Assembly (NCBI RefSeq): GCF_017472245.1
Contig: NZ_JAFUQR010000008.1
Coordinates: forward strand, 1 to 64,000
From: Chlamydia sp.
GTDB lineage: Bacteria; Chlamydiota; Chlamydiia; Chlamydiales; Chlamydiaceae
DNA: 64,000 nt
Direction of reading: 5' to 3'
Under the pieces are notes generated by a model that was not told the DNA's origin, ran no database searches, and was given only the letters and a program-made list of their open reading frames with translations. The translations under genes were made by a program, and so were the position numbers. Positions 35,373-45,471 of the stretch are shown here, in pieces. The number at the start of each line of letters is the position of its first letter. Positions within the stretch are counted from its first letter, which is position 1.

Positions 35373-38300
35373 CTATATCTGCAGAAGTTCGAGCACTTCT
35401 TCCCAAGTTAACTTAGAAACGACTTCATCATCAGAATTGATCACTTTCTTTACAAGACCCTTTTTCCTGTTCTGCAAACTCAAGATTTTTTCCTCAACGG
35501 TATTTAACGTAACAAGCTTATAGGAAGAGACCGAGCGACTTTGGCCAATACGATGAACTCGGTCTGTTGCCTGGTTTTCAACAGCCGGATTCCACCACAT
35601 ATCGTAATGAATCACTGTATCAGCGCCAACCAAATTTAACCCTGTTCCTCCTGCTTTCAAAGACACTAAAAAAACTAATAAACTAGGATCTTCATTAAAC
35701 TGTTGTACTATCTCCAATCTGTTCTTGGTGGAACCATCAAGATATACGAAAGGAATACCTTTCACTTCTAAATCTTGCTTTATGATGCCGAGCATCTTAG
35801 TATACTGACTGAAAACAACCGTCTTATGTCCAGAATCTACTAGTGAGCCTAATAAATCCATCAACATATCGTACTTTGCTGAATCACCAGGTTCTGGAGT
35901 ATCTTTTGCAAAAATCGCTGGATGGCAGCAAATTTGTTTCAAACGCGTAAGCGTTGCCAAGACGTGAATGTGAATTCTCTCAAAACCTTCCTGTTTCACT
36001 AAGCGAGACAACTCCTGCCGAGCAGAAGCAGCATAAGATTGATAAAGCTCTCTCTGAGACTCTGTAAGATGACAGTGATAAAGAATCTCGGAAACAGGTG
36101 GTAAATCTTTGAGCACATCCTCTTTCATTCTGCGTAGAATAAACGGCGCTACCTTCCTTCGCAAAGCTTCCACATTGTCTGCTTTGTTCCCCATATAGTT
36201 ACCAATACGGATATATTTACCCACAAACCGATCATAACTGCTAAGAAGCCCAGGCATGAGGAAATCAAAAAGGCTCCACAGTTCCTCTAATGAATTTTCA
36301 ATCGGAGTCCCTGTGAGAATCAACCTATGACATGCACGAATCATTTTTACAGATTTCGCATTCCGCGTAGTACGATTTTTAATGTGATGCGCTTCATCAA
36401 GCACGACGTAGTCGAAAAGAAAGTCTTTGTAGATATCGATATCTTTTTGCAACAAATTGTATGAAGTAATCGCAACATCATACTTTTCTAAAGAAGCTAA
36501 CTGTTTTCGCCGCTGAGATGGAATACCATCAACTACAAGTGTTTTAAAATCTGGATTAAACTTTCGAAATTCTTCTTTCCAGTTATAAACTAAGGATGTT
36601 GGGCAAATGATTAAAGAACATCCGTGGCCTTTTTCCAATCGACTCTGCGTAACAGCAATAATCGTCTGTAGTGTTTTTCCTAATCCCATGTCATCAGCAA
36701 GGATTCCATTGAGATGCATCTTACGCAAACGCTCTAACCAATGCACTCCTTCCTTCTGATACCCTCGTAAAGTTGCCTGAATTTGAGCAGGCACTTCCTG
36801 AAATTCAAAATCTACTTCCCCTCGAATCTGTCTCTGTATCTCAGCAAGATCTTCTGTCATAGAAAAGTTTACAGGAAGCCCTTGGAAGGATTCAGAAGAA
36901 ATCCCGGATAAACTCCATAAAGGACATTTTTCAACAAAATCATCTAAAACCTGAAATCCAATTTCATTGAATATCTGAATCACAGGAGCTATCTTCTCTA
37001 AATCTAACACAAGAATACAGGGAAGTTTAGAAGTCGAAGCTTTACCTCGACGAGCTTTTTTCAACTGGCCGCCTTTCTTCGGTAATTCCAAGAAACGTTT
37101 CTTCGAACTGACACAATCCCACAATAGGTCCAAACTGATTCCCTTTAACAAGCCATGGACTTTCAGCTCTGCCTCATAGTAATTAATATCCTCTCCAGCA
37201 CGGAGAGTAAGATCAAATACAGTTTCATCATAGATAAATTGATCTGAAAGTGTTTCCGGACAATTGAATGTAATTCGATGCTGATTGTTTGGAATCGTCT
37301 CTGTCATGAACTCAACGATTTTCTTTTCACTTTTCACATGAAAAGCTCCATCGCGTTCGTCATAAACAAATCCTGAAAACACCTCTTCTAAAATTTTTCT
37401 CTCTTCAACAAGATTCCGTGCTAAAATCCCATCTGGACGAACAAAAGCACGAACTTCTTGATACTGTAAAGAAAACGCAGTAGCGGGGATCCTTTGTCCA
37501 TCATATAAGAAAAAGAGCCTTGCTTCTAGCTCCCCATCTAGATAGCTAATATCACATACCCCTTGCAATTCTTCTGTATACGGTAACGTACTGAAGACAT
37601 TCAGCGCTTCTAAATTAGATAACTCCGCATAACTACGGAACACCGGCAAAGCATTTTCACAAAAAGATCCAAATAAAGCTTCTGGAATCGCTACATCACG
37701 TAATCCTGCAAAAGTGCGTAAATGAGCACGCTTTATCTGAGGCAAAAAGTGATGGTAAACGTTTTTATGAATGATTCCCGGACAGTTAGATTCCAAGAGA
37801 ACAGCCTGCTCTGGCTCTATCTCTTCTTCATCTACTACAATCAAAGGCTTCATTAATAAAGCCTTGTAAGGAGTATCGAAATAATCCAAGTGGAATTTCA
37901 TCTTTGCTGGAGATGCAGACCAAAGTAACGGCTCCTCTAAATTTCCACAAAAAATTCCCTGGAAACACTCCTTCTCTCTTAATTGGGAACCTCCACTTTC
38001 TGCCATTTGGTGTTCAAACATCTTTGATAGAATCATTCCTAAAGATGCTGGCGTTAAAAAGGCTGATTTTAACAATTTTTCTTCGGAATTTCCAGTAGCA
38101 TAGCGTGCATAACGAATCAGTAAATCAATCAACTTCCTATCTGAGGCACTGAACGACTGCAAGGTGAAGAAAAATCGTTTACCACTAAAGACAATGGGTT
38201 CTTGGTACAACACCCCTTCTAAGAAAGTTTTGATATTGGAGATATAGAAAGGTTTTGAACGACCAGGAAGACGTAAAACAAGTTGAAATTCTATTAGTTG

Positions 38301-38864
38301 GCTCGACGAAAAAACCTCTCCCTCATTTTTCTGAGGAACGAACAAAACTGCAAGTTCTGCACTATCTTTCTCAGAATATTCCGAAGGTAAAAAGAAAGGA
38401 TTTTCGCTCAACACATGTGCCGCATGATTATACTCTCGAAGGATCTCTTTTTGATGTTCACGATCCCTGCGCTCTTCTTCTCGGGTTGCAGCAACAACAA
38501 AAGTCTCCTGCAACTCCTTACTCACCTCTTCATTAGAAGAGAGATCTGCTTCCTTAGAGTAATTGACAACCATTTCATTGAAGTACTGCTCTAAGTAGAA
38601 CAGCAAAGCGACAATATGCTGACAATCGTAATTATAAGAACAATCACAATTGGAATCCACAGTATCCGATTCCGCACGATCCACTTCAATTTCACAATCG
38701 TAAACGTTGTCATAAGAACCGCGAATTTGTGCACTGATACACACCGTCTCACCATTCATGGATAAGATTTTTGCACTAACTACGGCTCCTTGAGTAAATA
38801 GCTCCTTTCCATCTTGCAGTATGTTAGCAGTAAAATCTCTTCTTAATTTACGAAAATTAAGCAT
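35373..38864 (-). CDS. SNF2-family helicase with SWIM zinc finger
   Basis: This DNA-dependent ATPase of the Swi2/Snf2 superfamily, 1163 residues, probably remodels DNA-protein complexes or acts near RNA polymerase. An N-terminal SWIM zinc finger (Cys73, Cys75, Cys81, His83) precedes a large linker. The motor has Walker A DDMGLGKTLQT near 722, DEAH box LDEAHH near 820, TGTPIEN, and the C-terminal motif VI DRVHRIGQ. The ATG at 38864 is chosen because TAGAGGAG precedes it; an upstream in-frame ATG at 38918 has no ribosome-binding site. It heads the transcription unit with mreB and pckA. Confidence 0.92.
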   Translation of the reverse strand: MLNFRKLRRDFTANILQDGKELFTQGAVVSAKILSMNGETVCISAQIRGSYDNVYDCEIEVDRAESDTVDSNCDCSYNYDCQHIVALLFYLEQYFNEMVVNYSKEADLSSNEEVSKELQETFVVAATREEERRDREHQKEILREYNHAAHVLSENPFFLPSEYSEKDSAELAVLFVPQKNEGEVFSSSQLIEFQLVLRLPGRSKPFYISNIKTFLEGVLYQEPIVFSGKRFFFTLQSFSASDRKLIDLLIRYARYATGNSEEKLLKSAFLTPASLGMILSKMFEHQMAESGGSQLREKECFQGIFCGNLEEPLLWSASPAKMKFHLDYFDTPYKALLMKPLIVVDEEEIEPEQAVLLESNCPGIIHKNVYHHFLPQIKRAHLRTFAGLRDVAIPEALFGSFCENALPVFRSYAELSNLEALNVFSTLPYTEELQGVCDISYLDGELEARLFFLYDGQRIPATAFSLQYQEVRAFVRPDGILARNLVEERKILEEVFSGFVYDERDGAFHVKSEKKIVEFMTETIPNNQHRITFNCPETLSDQFIYDETVFDLTLRAGEDINYYEAELKVHGLLKGISLDLLWDCVSSKKRFLELPKKGGQLKKARRGKASTSKLPCILVLDLEKIAPVIQIFNEIGFQVLDDFVEKCPLWSLSGISSESFQGLPVNFSMTEDLAEIQRQIRGEVDFEFQEVPAQIQATLRGYQKEGVHWLERLRKMHLNGILADDMGLGKTLQTIIAVTQSRLEKGHGCSLIICPTSLVYNWKEEFRKFNPDFKTLVVDGIPSQRRKQLASLEKYDVAITSYNLLQKDIDIYKDFLFDYVVLDEAHHIKNRTTRNAKSVKMIRACHRLILTGTPIENSLEELWSLFDFLMPGLLSSYDRFVGKYIRIGNYMGNKADNVEALRRKVAPFILRRMKEDVLKDLPPVSEILYHCHLTESQRELYQSYAASARQELSRLVKQEGFERIHIHVLATLTRLKQICCHPAIFAKDTPEPGDSAKYDMLMDLLGSLVDSGHKTVVFSQYTKMLGIIKQDLEVKGIPFVYLDGSTKNRLEIVQQFNEDPSLLVFLVSLKAGGTGLNLVGADTVIHYDMWWNPAVENQATDRVHRIGQSRSVSSYKLVTLNTVEEKILSLQNRKKGLVKKVINSDDEVVSKLTWEEVLELLQI

Positions 38865-39035
38865 TTCTCCTCTAAATCGCAGGGGGTTGATAGACCTGTT
38901 ACTTGTACCTGTTTGCATCTGCTAAATCAATGAAAATTTTGAGCCGCTCACTCCCCTTACTTTTCTCTTTCATCAAGCCTTTTTTTCTCAAAAACCTTAA
39001 TCCCAATTTTTTTTGCAAAACCTCTAATCAAAGGA

Positions 39036-39065
39036 TTGCGAAAAACTCCCTAGATTATCTAGAAT
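39036..39065 (+). promoter_or_regulatory. Promoter of tRNA-Gly/tig
   Basis: TTGCGA (39036-39041), an 18-base spacer and TAGAAT (39060-39065) form a good sigma-66 promoter. Initiation about seven bases downstream would begin a few bases before the tRNA at 39077. Confidence 0.7.
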
Positions 39066-39076
39066 GCTTCCTTCTC

Positions 39077-39148
39077 GCGGGTGTAGCTCAGTGGTAGAGC
39101 GTCACGTTGCCAACGTGAAGGTCGTGAGTTCAAGCCTCATCACCCGCT
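39077..39148 (+). tRNA. tRNA-Gly (GCC anticodon)
   Basis: The cloverleaf folds with acceptor stem GCGGGTG/CACCCGC, a D arm around GCTCAGTGGTAGAGC, an anticodon stem CACGT/ACGTG around the GCC loop, and a T loop TTCAAGC. Position 73 is T, and TCT follows rather than CCA, so the 3' CCA is added after transcription. The trigger factor start is 36 bases downstream, which suggests co-transcription and release of the tig mRNA by tRNA processing. Confidence 0.96.
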
Positions 39149-39183
39149 TCTCTTTCCCGGATAACTTACCAAAAGGGTATTCT

Positions 39184-40512
39184 GTGTCTTCTCGAGATTT
39201 TTCTAATGATTTGTTTTCTATAAAAATAGAAGAAAACCCAGGCTGTGTTGTGTCAGCAAAAGTCCAAGCCAATCCTGCGGTTACGCAAAGATGTCATAAA
39301 GAAGCTCTCAAGACCGTTAAAAAAAGCGTTGTCCTCCCAGGCTTCCGTAAGGGGAAAGCTCCGGACAACATTGTTGAGTCTCGCTACTCAGTCCAGGTAG
39401 AACAGGAGCTTCGACGTTTGTTACTTCGAGCTTCTTTTGAAGCCCTTTCCCAAATGTGCGATAGAAAGCCTTTGTCTCCAAGAGCTGTTCGCTCTTCTGC
39501 TATTGACTCCTGTAGTGCAACAGAGGGGAGCGTGGTTTCTTTCTCTTATGAAGCTTTCCCTGTGATCCCTTCTCTTCCATGGGAACAGTTAAGTTTACCA
39601 GATTTAGAGCCTGTACAAGAAATTTCTGATGAAGATTTAGAAAAAGGTTTACAGAATGTTGCTTATTTCTTTGCAACAAAAACACCTGTTACGAGACCTT
39701 CACAAGAAGGAGATTTTATCTCCCTGTCTTTACATGTGTCTAAGAAAGGAGATGTGAACTCTGTTCCAGCGGCTATTTTTGAAAACAAATATTTCAAAAT
39801 TAGCGAAGAAGACATGACAGACGAGTTTAAAGCAAAGTTTTTAAACGTATCTACAGGCCATCGTGTAGAGGAGGAAATCAGATCCGAGGACATTCAAGCT
39901 TTTCTAAATGGAGATCTTCTTACTTTTACCGTGAATGCTGTTATTGAAATTTCATCTCCAGAAATGGATGATGAAAAAGCTCGACAGCTCCAGGCAGAAT
40001 CTCTAGAGGATTTGAAGAGCAAGCTTCGTATACAGCTGGAAAATCAGGCTAAGGAAGCTCAACACCAAAAACGATTGTCTGCAACAGAGGATGCTTTAGC
40101 TCAACTTGTAGATTTTGATTTACCGCAAAGCCTGTTACAGGAGCGAGAAGAACTTCTTTCCAGAGAAAAACTATTAAATGCTCGCTTAGTCAAATATTGC
40201 TCAGATGAGGAATTGGAAAAACAAAAACAAGTTTTGTTGGAAGAGGCAAAAGCAGACGCAAGAAAAGCTATTAAACTTCTCTTCCTGACACAAAAAGTTT
40301 TCTCAGAGAAAGGGCTGTCTATTTCAAGAGAAGAACTTCAACAGATGATGGATATCTGTTCAAGAGAGCGTTTTGGATCACATCCTCCGAAAGACATTTC
40401 TAACGAGGTAATTCAAGAATTAGTTCTCGCTGCCCGTGATCGATTGACTTACCACAAAGCAATCGAAGCGGTGTCATCTATGAAAAAAGATTTGGAGATC
40501 ATCCCCTCTTAG
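39184..40512 (+). CDS. tig: Trigger factor chaperone
   Basis: This ribosome-associated chaperone meets nascent chains at the exit tunnel. The 442-residue protein has the N-terminal ribosome-binding signature GFRKGKAP near 76-83, a central FKBP-type prolyl isomerase-like domain (about 140-240) and a long helical C-terminal domain with arms. The GTG at 39184 gives the family length and begins [12 protein letters not shown] longer in-frame reading starting at 39064 would translate through the tRNA and is rejected. It precedes clpP and clpX, a common arrangement. Confidence 0.95.
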   Translation: MSSRDFSNDLFSIKIEENPGCVVSAKVQANPAVTQRCHKEALKTVKKSVVLPGFRKGKAPDNIVESRYSVQVEQELRRLLLRASFEALSQMCDRKPLSPRAVRSSAIDSCSATEGSVVSFSYEAFPVIPSLPWEQLSLPDLEPVQEISDEDLEKGLQNVAYFFATKTPVTRPSQEGDFISLSLHVSKKGDVNSVPAAIFENKYFKISEEDMTDEFKAKFLNVSTGHRVEEEIRSEDIQAFLNGDLLTFTVNAVIEISSPEMDDEKARQLQAESLEDLKSKLRIQLENQAKEAQHQKRLSATEDALAQLVDFDLPQSLLQEREELLSREKLLNARLVKYCSDEELEKQKQVLLEEAKADARKAIKLLFLTQKVFSEKGLSISREELQQMMDICSRERFGSHPPKDISNEVIQELVLAARDRLTYHKAIEAVSSMKKDLEIIPS

Positions 40513-40533
40513 TTTTTGATCGCAGGAAAACGC

Positions 40534-40562
40534 TTGACCCAAGAGAGACTTAAACATAGAAT
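40534..40562 (+). promoter_or_regulatory. Promoter of clpP-clpX
   Basis: TTGACC (40534-40539), a 17-base spacer and TAGAAT (40557-40562) closely fit the sigma-70-type consensus. The predicted leader before clpP is about 108 bases. Confidence 0.75.
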
Positions 40563-40677
40563 TCATCATTTTGATGCGTAGGTATATTTTTAATTAGATA
40601 GGATCTTTTCTTCTAGGGTTAAGAGTAGAATAGCATACGCACACCTGTAACCAAATGATTTGAGAGGAAGCATACAT

Positions 40678-41289
40678 ATGACGTTGGTACCATACGTTGT
40701 TGAAGACACGGGTCGCGGCGAACGAGCTATGGACATATATTCTCGGCTGCTCAAGGATCGTATAGTCATGATTGGGCAAGAAATTACTGAGCCCTTAGCT
40801 AACACGGTCATAGCCCAGCTTCTGTTTCTGATGTCTGAAGATCCCTCGAAAGACATTCAAATTTTTATCAATTCTCCAGGGGGATACATTACAGCAGGTC
40901 TAGCTATTTACGATACTATTCGTTTCCTTGGGTGTGATGTTAATACGTATTGTATTGGACAAGCAGCTTCTATGGGAGCATTACTTCTCTCTGCGGGAAC
41001 AAAAGGGAAACGTTATGCTCTGCCTCATAGTCGTATGATGATTCACCAGCCGTCCGGAGGAATTATTGGGACTTCCGCAGATATTCAACTTCAAGCGGCA
41101 GAAATTTTAACATTGAAAAGACATCTTGCCAACATTCTTGCAGAATGTACTGGTCAACCTGTGGAAAAAATTATTGAAGACTCGGAACGTGACTTCTTTA
41201 TGGGAGCGGAAGAGGCTATCGCTTATGGTTTAATAGATAAAGTGGTCTCTTCTGCGAAAGAGACGAAAGATAAGAACATTGTGTCTTAG
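40678..41289 (+). CDS. clpP: ATP-dependent Clp protease proteolytic subunit
   Basis: This serine peptidase forms the barrel of the Clp protease. The 203-residue protein has the catalytic triad Ser98 (GQAASMGA), His123 (MMIHQP) and Asp172 (DSERDFF). GAGAGGAAG eight bases upstream supports the ATG at 40678; an ATG at 40660 would add six residues. Chlamydiae encode two ClpP paralogs. This copy is adjacent to clpX and is the one usually called ClpP2. Confidence 0.96.
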   Translation: MTLVPYVVEDTGRGERAMDIYSRLLKDRIVMIGQEITEPLANTVIAQLLFLMSEDPSKDIQIFINSPGGYITAGLAIYDTIRFLGCDVNTYCIGQAASMGALLLSAGTKGKRYALPHSRMMIHQPSGGIIGTSADIQLQAAEILTLKRHLANILAECTGQPVEKIIEDSERDFFMGAEEAIAYGLIDKVVSSAKETKDKNIVS

Positions 41290-41298
41290 AGAATTATT

Positions 41299-42558
41299 AT
41301 GACAAAAAAAAATCTTGCGGTCTGTTCTTTTTGTGGACGATCTGAGAAAGATGTTGAGAAACTGATTGCTGGGCCTTCAGTTTACATTTGTGATTATTGT
41401 ATCAAGCTGTGTTCCGGGATCCTGGATAAGAATCCAGCTCCTGTAGCACAAGAAACCTCAACATCTTCTACGACCTCCCAGATGAACCTGAAAGTTTTAA
41501 CCCCAAAAAAAATCAAACAGCACATCGATTCTTATGTCATTGGACAAGAGCGAGCGAAAAAAACTATCTCTGTTGCTGTCTATAACCATTACAAGCGCAT
41601 TCGTGCCCTTATGCAGGATAAGCAAGTAAGTTATGGAAAATCCAACGTATTATTACTAGGACCAACAGGATCAGGGAAGACTTTAATTGCTAAAACGTTA
41701 GCAAAAATTTTAGATGTCCCCTTCACTATTGCTGATGCAACAACCCTGACAGAAGCAGGTTATGTAGGAGAGGATGTAGAAAATATCGTCTTACGACTTC
41801 TTCAAGCAGCAGACTATGATGTTGCCCGCGCAGAGCGCGGAATCATCTATATCGATGAGATTGATAAAATTGGTCGTACAACTGCCAATGTATCCATCAC
41901 GCGAGATGTCTCTGGAGAAGGAGTTCAGCAAGCTTTATTGAAAATCATAGAAGGTACGGTTGCGAATATTCCCCCTAAAGGAGGAAGAAAACATCCCAAT
42001 CAGGAATATATTCGTGTAAATACAGAAAATATTCTTTTCATCGTGGGGGGAGCTTTTGTCAATTTGGACAAAATCATTGCTAAACGACTTGGAAGGACGA
42101 CTATAGGATTTTCTGAAGAAACAGATCTTGTTGTAACCAACCGCGATCATCTTCTTGCTAAAGTAGAAACAGAAGACTTAATTGCGTTTGGGATGATCCC
42201 TGAATTTATCGGTCGATTTAATTGCATTGTTAATTGTGAAGAACTCACTTTAGATGAGCTTGTTGAGATTCTTACAGAACCCGCTAATGCTATTGTTAAA
42301 CAATACACAGAACTATTTGAAGAAGAAAACGTCAAGTTAATCTTCGAAAAAGAAGCTCTTTATGCTATAGCCCAGAAAGCAAAACAAGCTAAAACAGGAG
42401 CTCGAGCCTTAGGAATGATTTTGGAAAATCTTCTTAGGGATCTCATGTTCGAAGTTCCTTCCGATCCTACGGTGGAAGCTATTCGGATAGAGGAAGATAC
42501 GATTACGCAAAATAAACCGCCTGTAATCATCCAAAAATCTCCTGAAGCTATTGCTTAA
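41299..42558 (+). CDS. clpX: ClpX ATPase, unfoldase of Clp protease
   Basis: ClpX unfolds substrates and feeds them to ClpP. The 419-residue protein has an N-terminal zinc-binding domain with Cys9, Cys12, Cys31 and Cys34. Its AAA+ core has Walker A GPTGSGKT (about 121-128), Walker [12 protein letters not shown] near 187, a pore loop GYVGEDVE near 154 and the ClpP-contact IGF loop (TTIGFSEE, near 269). It begins nine bases after clpP and is surely in the same operon. Confidence 0.97.
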   Translation: MTKKNLAVCSFCGRSEKDVEKLIAGPSVYICDYCIKLCSGILDKNPAPVAQETSTSSTTSQMNLKVLTPKKIKQHIDSYVIGQERAKKTISVAVYNHYKRIRALMQDKQVSYGKSNVLLLGPTGSGKTLIAKTLAKILDVPFTIADATTLTEAGYVGEDVENIVLRLLQAADYDVARAERGIIYIDEIDKIGRTTANVSITRDVSGEGVQQALLKIIEGTVANIPPKGGRKHPNQEYIRVNTENILFIVGGAFVNLDKIIAKRLGRTTIGFSEETDLVVTNRDHLLAKVETEDLIAFGMIPEFIGRFNCIVNCEELTLDELVEILTEPANAIVKQYTELFEEENVKLIFEKEALYAIAQKAKQAKTGARALGMILENLLRDLMFEVPSDPTVEAIRIEEDTITQNKPPVIIQKSPEAIA

Positions 42559-42572
42559 CTGTTAGGAATTGC

Positions 42573-43805
42573 ATGACCCAATCCACTCTGGAAGCCGCCA
42601 AAAAAATCGTTCGTAAATTACGTAATGCTGGATATCAGGCGTATTTCGTTGGAGGGAGTGTCCGGGATATGCTCTTAGAACGTCCTATTGAAGAAGTGGA
42701 TATAGCAACGAATGCTTCTCCCACAATTGTGACAACTATATTCCCAGACACCTTGTCCATCGGAGCTGCTTTCGGTATCATTGCCGTAAAAGAGAATGGA
42801 CAGTTGTTTGAGGTAGCTACCTTCCGAAGCGATGAAGATTATGAGGATGGTCGTCATCCTAATCGTGTTGTCTTTGCTTCTATGAAAGACGATGCTATTC
42901 GAAGAGATTTTACAATCAATGGTATGTATTATGATCCTTTCGAAGAAAAGCTTTTTGATTTGGTAGAAGGGAAAGTAGACCTAGAAAGAAAAGTAGTTCG
43001 AGCAATTGGCCATCCTAAACAAAGATTTTTAGAAGACAAACTCCGTATTCTTAGAGCAATTCGCTTTGCCGCAACATTGGGATTTTCTTTAGACCCACAG
43101 ACAGAGCTCGCAATTATTAAAGAAGCTCCAACTCTTACGAGTTCTGTATCTCCAGAGAGAATTTGGCAAGAACTCAAAAAAATGCTTCGTAAGGCACCTT
43201 ATGAATCTCTTCAGTTACTTATCAAACTGAAAGTCCTGACCGTCATCTTCCCAGAGTTGAAAGTCTTTCCTAAGGGAGCTTTATATTCTACTATTGCTTT
43301 TGCGAAAAAAATCCAGGATCCTCACACCCCTGAAATTGCTTTTTTGCTTCCTTTGTTCCAAGAGGTGAAAAAAGAAGATGGGATAGCGGCTTTCTCCCGC
43401 TTAAAAGTATCTAATAAAGAACTTGGATTACTGGAAGATTGGTATGAAGCCCTTCCTCAATTCCGAGCAAAGCGAAATGACAAGGTATTTTGGGCACATT
43501 TTTTTGCCTCCCACTCCTCTTCTCTGCTTCTCTCTCTCTTCCTAGCATTGCAACAATCTCCCCAAGAGCAAGAAGTATTTATTACTAGGGTACACGATCT
43601 TAAAACCCGTTTATCTCTCTTCATAGAAAGAATTCAAACGGGTTCCCCTCTCGTTTCCGCACCAGATCTAATGGCCAAAGGAATTGCTCCAGGACGATTG
43701 CTTGGTGAGCTTCTTAGAGAAGCCGAAGCTCTATCTATAGAGTATGAATGCTCAGACAAAGAAAAAATTTTATCTTTACTGAAAAATCAAGGATTTTGGA
43801 AATAG
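42573..43805 (+). CDS. pcnB: tRNA nucleotidyltransferase / poly(A) polymerase family
   Basis: This class II nucleotidyltransferase of 410 residues adds CCA to tRNAs or poly(A) to RNA. The core has GGSVRDMLL (27-35), then EVDIAT (41-46) where the usual DxD metal-binding pair reads Glu-x-Asp, RRDFTINGMYYDP near 109, and RILRAIRFAATLGF near 153. It is annotated as a poly(A) polymerase in Chlamydia. Since the tRNAs in this window lack encoded CCA, some family member must be the CCA enzyme. It begins 14 bases after clpX. Confidence 0.88.
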   Translation: MTQSTLEAAKKIVRKLRNAGYQAYFVGGSVRDMLLERPIEEVDIATNASPTIVTTIFPDTLSIGAAFGIIAVKENGQLFEVATFRSDEDYEDGRHPNRVVFASMKDDAIRRDFTINGMYYDPFEEKLFDLVEGKVDLERKVVRAIGHPKQRFLEDKLRILRAIRFAATLGFSLDPQTELAIIKEAPTLTSSVSPERIWQELKKMLRKAPYESLQLLIKLKVLTVIFPELKVFPKGALYSTIAFAKKIQDPHTPEIAFLLPLFQEVKKEDGIAAFSRLKVSNKELGLLEDWYEALPQFRAKRNDKVFWAHFFASHSSSLLLSLFLALQQSPQEQEVFITRVHDLKTRLSLFIERIQTGSPLVSAPDLMAKGIAPGRLLGELLREAEALSIEYECSDKEKILSLLKNQGFWK

Positions 43806-43922
43806 TCCTCCTCAGAAATGATAAAACCTTCTTAAATAGTTTATTTTATTCCTTTAGATTTAATTTTTTACTCTTTATCATTCTTCCCTAATTATTCAAC
43901 TCTGGATTAATAGAACCTGTTT

Positions 43923-45395
43923 ATGCATGTAGCTATTTTAGGAAGACCTAATGTTGGGAAATCTTCTCTTTTCAATCGTTTATGTAAACGCTCTTTGGCA
44001 ATCGTGAACTCTCAAGAAGGGACTACGCGAGATCGCTTGTACGGAGAAATTCGAGCTTGGGATTCTATTATCCATGTTATCGATACTGGTGGGGTAGATC
44101 AAAAATCCACAGATCGGTTCCAAAAACAAATTCATCAACAAGCATTGGTAGCTGCTGAAGAAGCTGCTGTTCTTTTGCTTGTAGTAGATATTCGATGTGG
44201 CATCACGCACCAAGATGAAGAACTTGCTAAGCGCCTTCTCCCTTTAAACAAACCGTTAATTCTTGTGATGAACAAAGCGGATTCTCAACAAGATTTGCAA
44301 CGCATTCATGAATTTTATGGCTTAGGGATCTCTGAGATGATTGCTACCTCAGCCAGCCACGACAAGTATATTGATGTACTGTTAGATCGTATCCGTCAGG
44401 TAGCACAGATTCCTGTTTCTTCTGTAGAACAACAGGATGATATCCAAGAGAATATATCTTTAACTAAAGAATCAGCTGTATCCTTGCATACTTTTGCAGA
44501 CGAGATTCTTTTCAAAAACGAATCGTTATCTGAAGAAGAGGCCTCTTTCTTAGAAGAATTAGTCTCACAAACAGCAACGCCTCCCCCTGTAGATCGCCCA
44601 TTGAAAGTTGCTTTGATCGGACATCCTAATGTTGGGAAATCTTCTATCATTAATGCTCTTCTTAAGGAAGACCGTTGTATAACAGATAATTCTCCTGGAA
44701 CCACACGAGATAACGTTGATGTTGCTTATACATATAACAACAAAGAGTACGTTTTTATAGATACTGCAGGCTTAAGAAAAGCCAAAAGCATTAAAAATTC
44801 TGTAGAATGGATGTCTTCTTCTCGAACAGAGAAAGCGATTTCCCGAGCAGATATCTGTTTGCTGGTAATAGATGCTACGCAAAAACTCTCATATCAAGAT
44901 AAGCGCATCCTTTCGATGATTGCAAGGTATAAAAAACCTCATGTTATTCTCGTGAATAAATGGGATTTAATGTTTGGCGTTCGGATGGAGCATTATATTC
45001 AAGATTTACGACAAGTAGATCCTTACATAGGGCAAGCCCGAATTCTGTGCATTTCAGCAAAAGAGCGCCGCAATCTTTCACACATCTTTTCAGCGATCGA
45101 GGATGTCTATACTATTGCAACAACAAAACTTTCGACCTCGCTGGTTAATAAAATACTCGCATCTGCTATGCAAAGACATCATCCTCAAGTGATTAATGGC
45201 AAACGCTTACGCATTTACTATGCAATTCATAAGATAGTAACGCCATTTACCTTCTTACTGTTTATTAACTCTCATACGTTGCTCACGAAAGCTTATGAGT
45301 TGTATTTAAGAAACACTTTAAAATCTGCTTTTAATTTATACGGAATTCCTTTTGATTTAGAATACAAAGCAAAACCTTCTAGAAAATCAAATTAA
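43923..45395 (+). CDS. der: Ribosome biogenesis GTPase Der (EngA)
   Basis: This GTPase with two tandem G domains acts in assembly of the 50S ribosomal subunit. The first G domain has GRPNVGKSS at 7-15, DTGG near 56 and NKAD near 118. The second has GHPNVGKSS near 233-241, DTAG near 280 and NKWD near 345. A C-terminal KH-like domain follows (about 405-485). Length 490 is normal. It is preceded by an AT-rich 117-base gap that probably holds its promoter. Confidence 0.96.
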   Translation: MHVAILGRPNVGKSSLFNRLCKRSLAIVNSQEGTTRDRLYGEIRAWDSIIHVIDTGGVDQKSTDRFQKQIHQQALVAAEEAAVLLLVVDIRCGITHQDEELAKRLLPLNKPLILVMNKADSQQDLQRIHEFYGLGISEMIATSASHDKYIDVLLDRIRQVAQIPVSSVEQQDDIQENISLTKESAVSLHTFADEILFKNESLSEEEASFLEELVSQTATPPPVDRPLKVALIGHPNVGKSSIINALLKEDRCITDNSPGTTRDNVDVAYTYNNKEYVFIDTAGLRKAKSIKNSVEWMSSSRTEKAISRADICLLVIDATQKLSYQDKRILSMIARYKKPHVILVNKWDLMFGVRMEHYIQDLRQVDPYIGQARILCISAKERRNLSHIFSAIEDVYTIATTKLSTSLVNKILASAMQRHHPQVINGKRLRIYYAIHKIVTPFTFLLFINSHTLLTKAYELYLRNTLKSAFNLYGIPFDLEYKAKPSRKSN

Positions 45396-45415
45396 TTTGT
45401 AAAAAAATAAAAATC

Positions 45416-45435
45416 TTTTATTAGAAATAATAAAA
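45416..45435. repeat. AT-only hairpin with GAAA loop
   Basis: TTTTATTA and TAATAAAA form a perfect 8-bp stem closed by a GAAA tetraloop between der and the small knob-like protein gene. It could be a weak terminator or an RNA stability element. Confidence 0.5.
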
Positions 45436-45471
45436 ACTAAAGTTAGTTATTTCTTGGAGATTTTAATCCCT

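Noticed and set aside
39064..39183. N-terminal extension of the trigger factor reading frame through tRNA-Gly
   Set aside because: The frame is open by chance across the tRNA. The GTG at 39184 gives the normal 442 residues.
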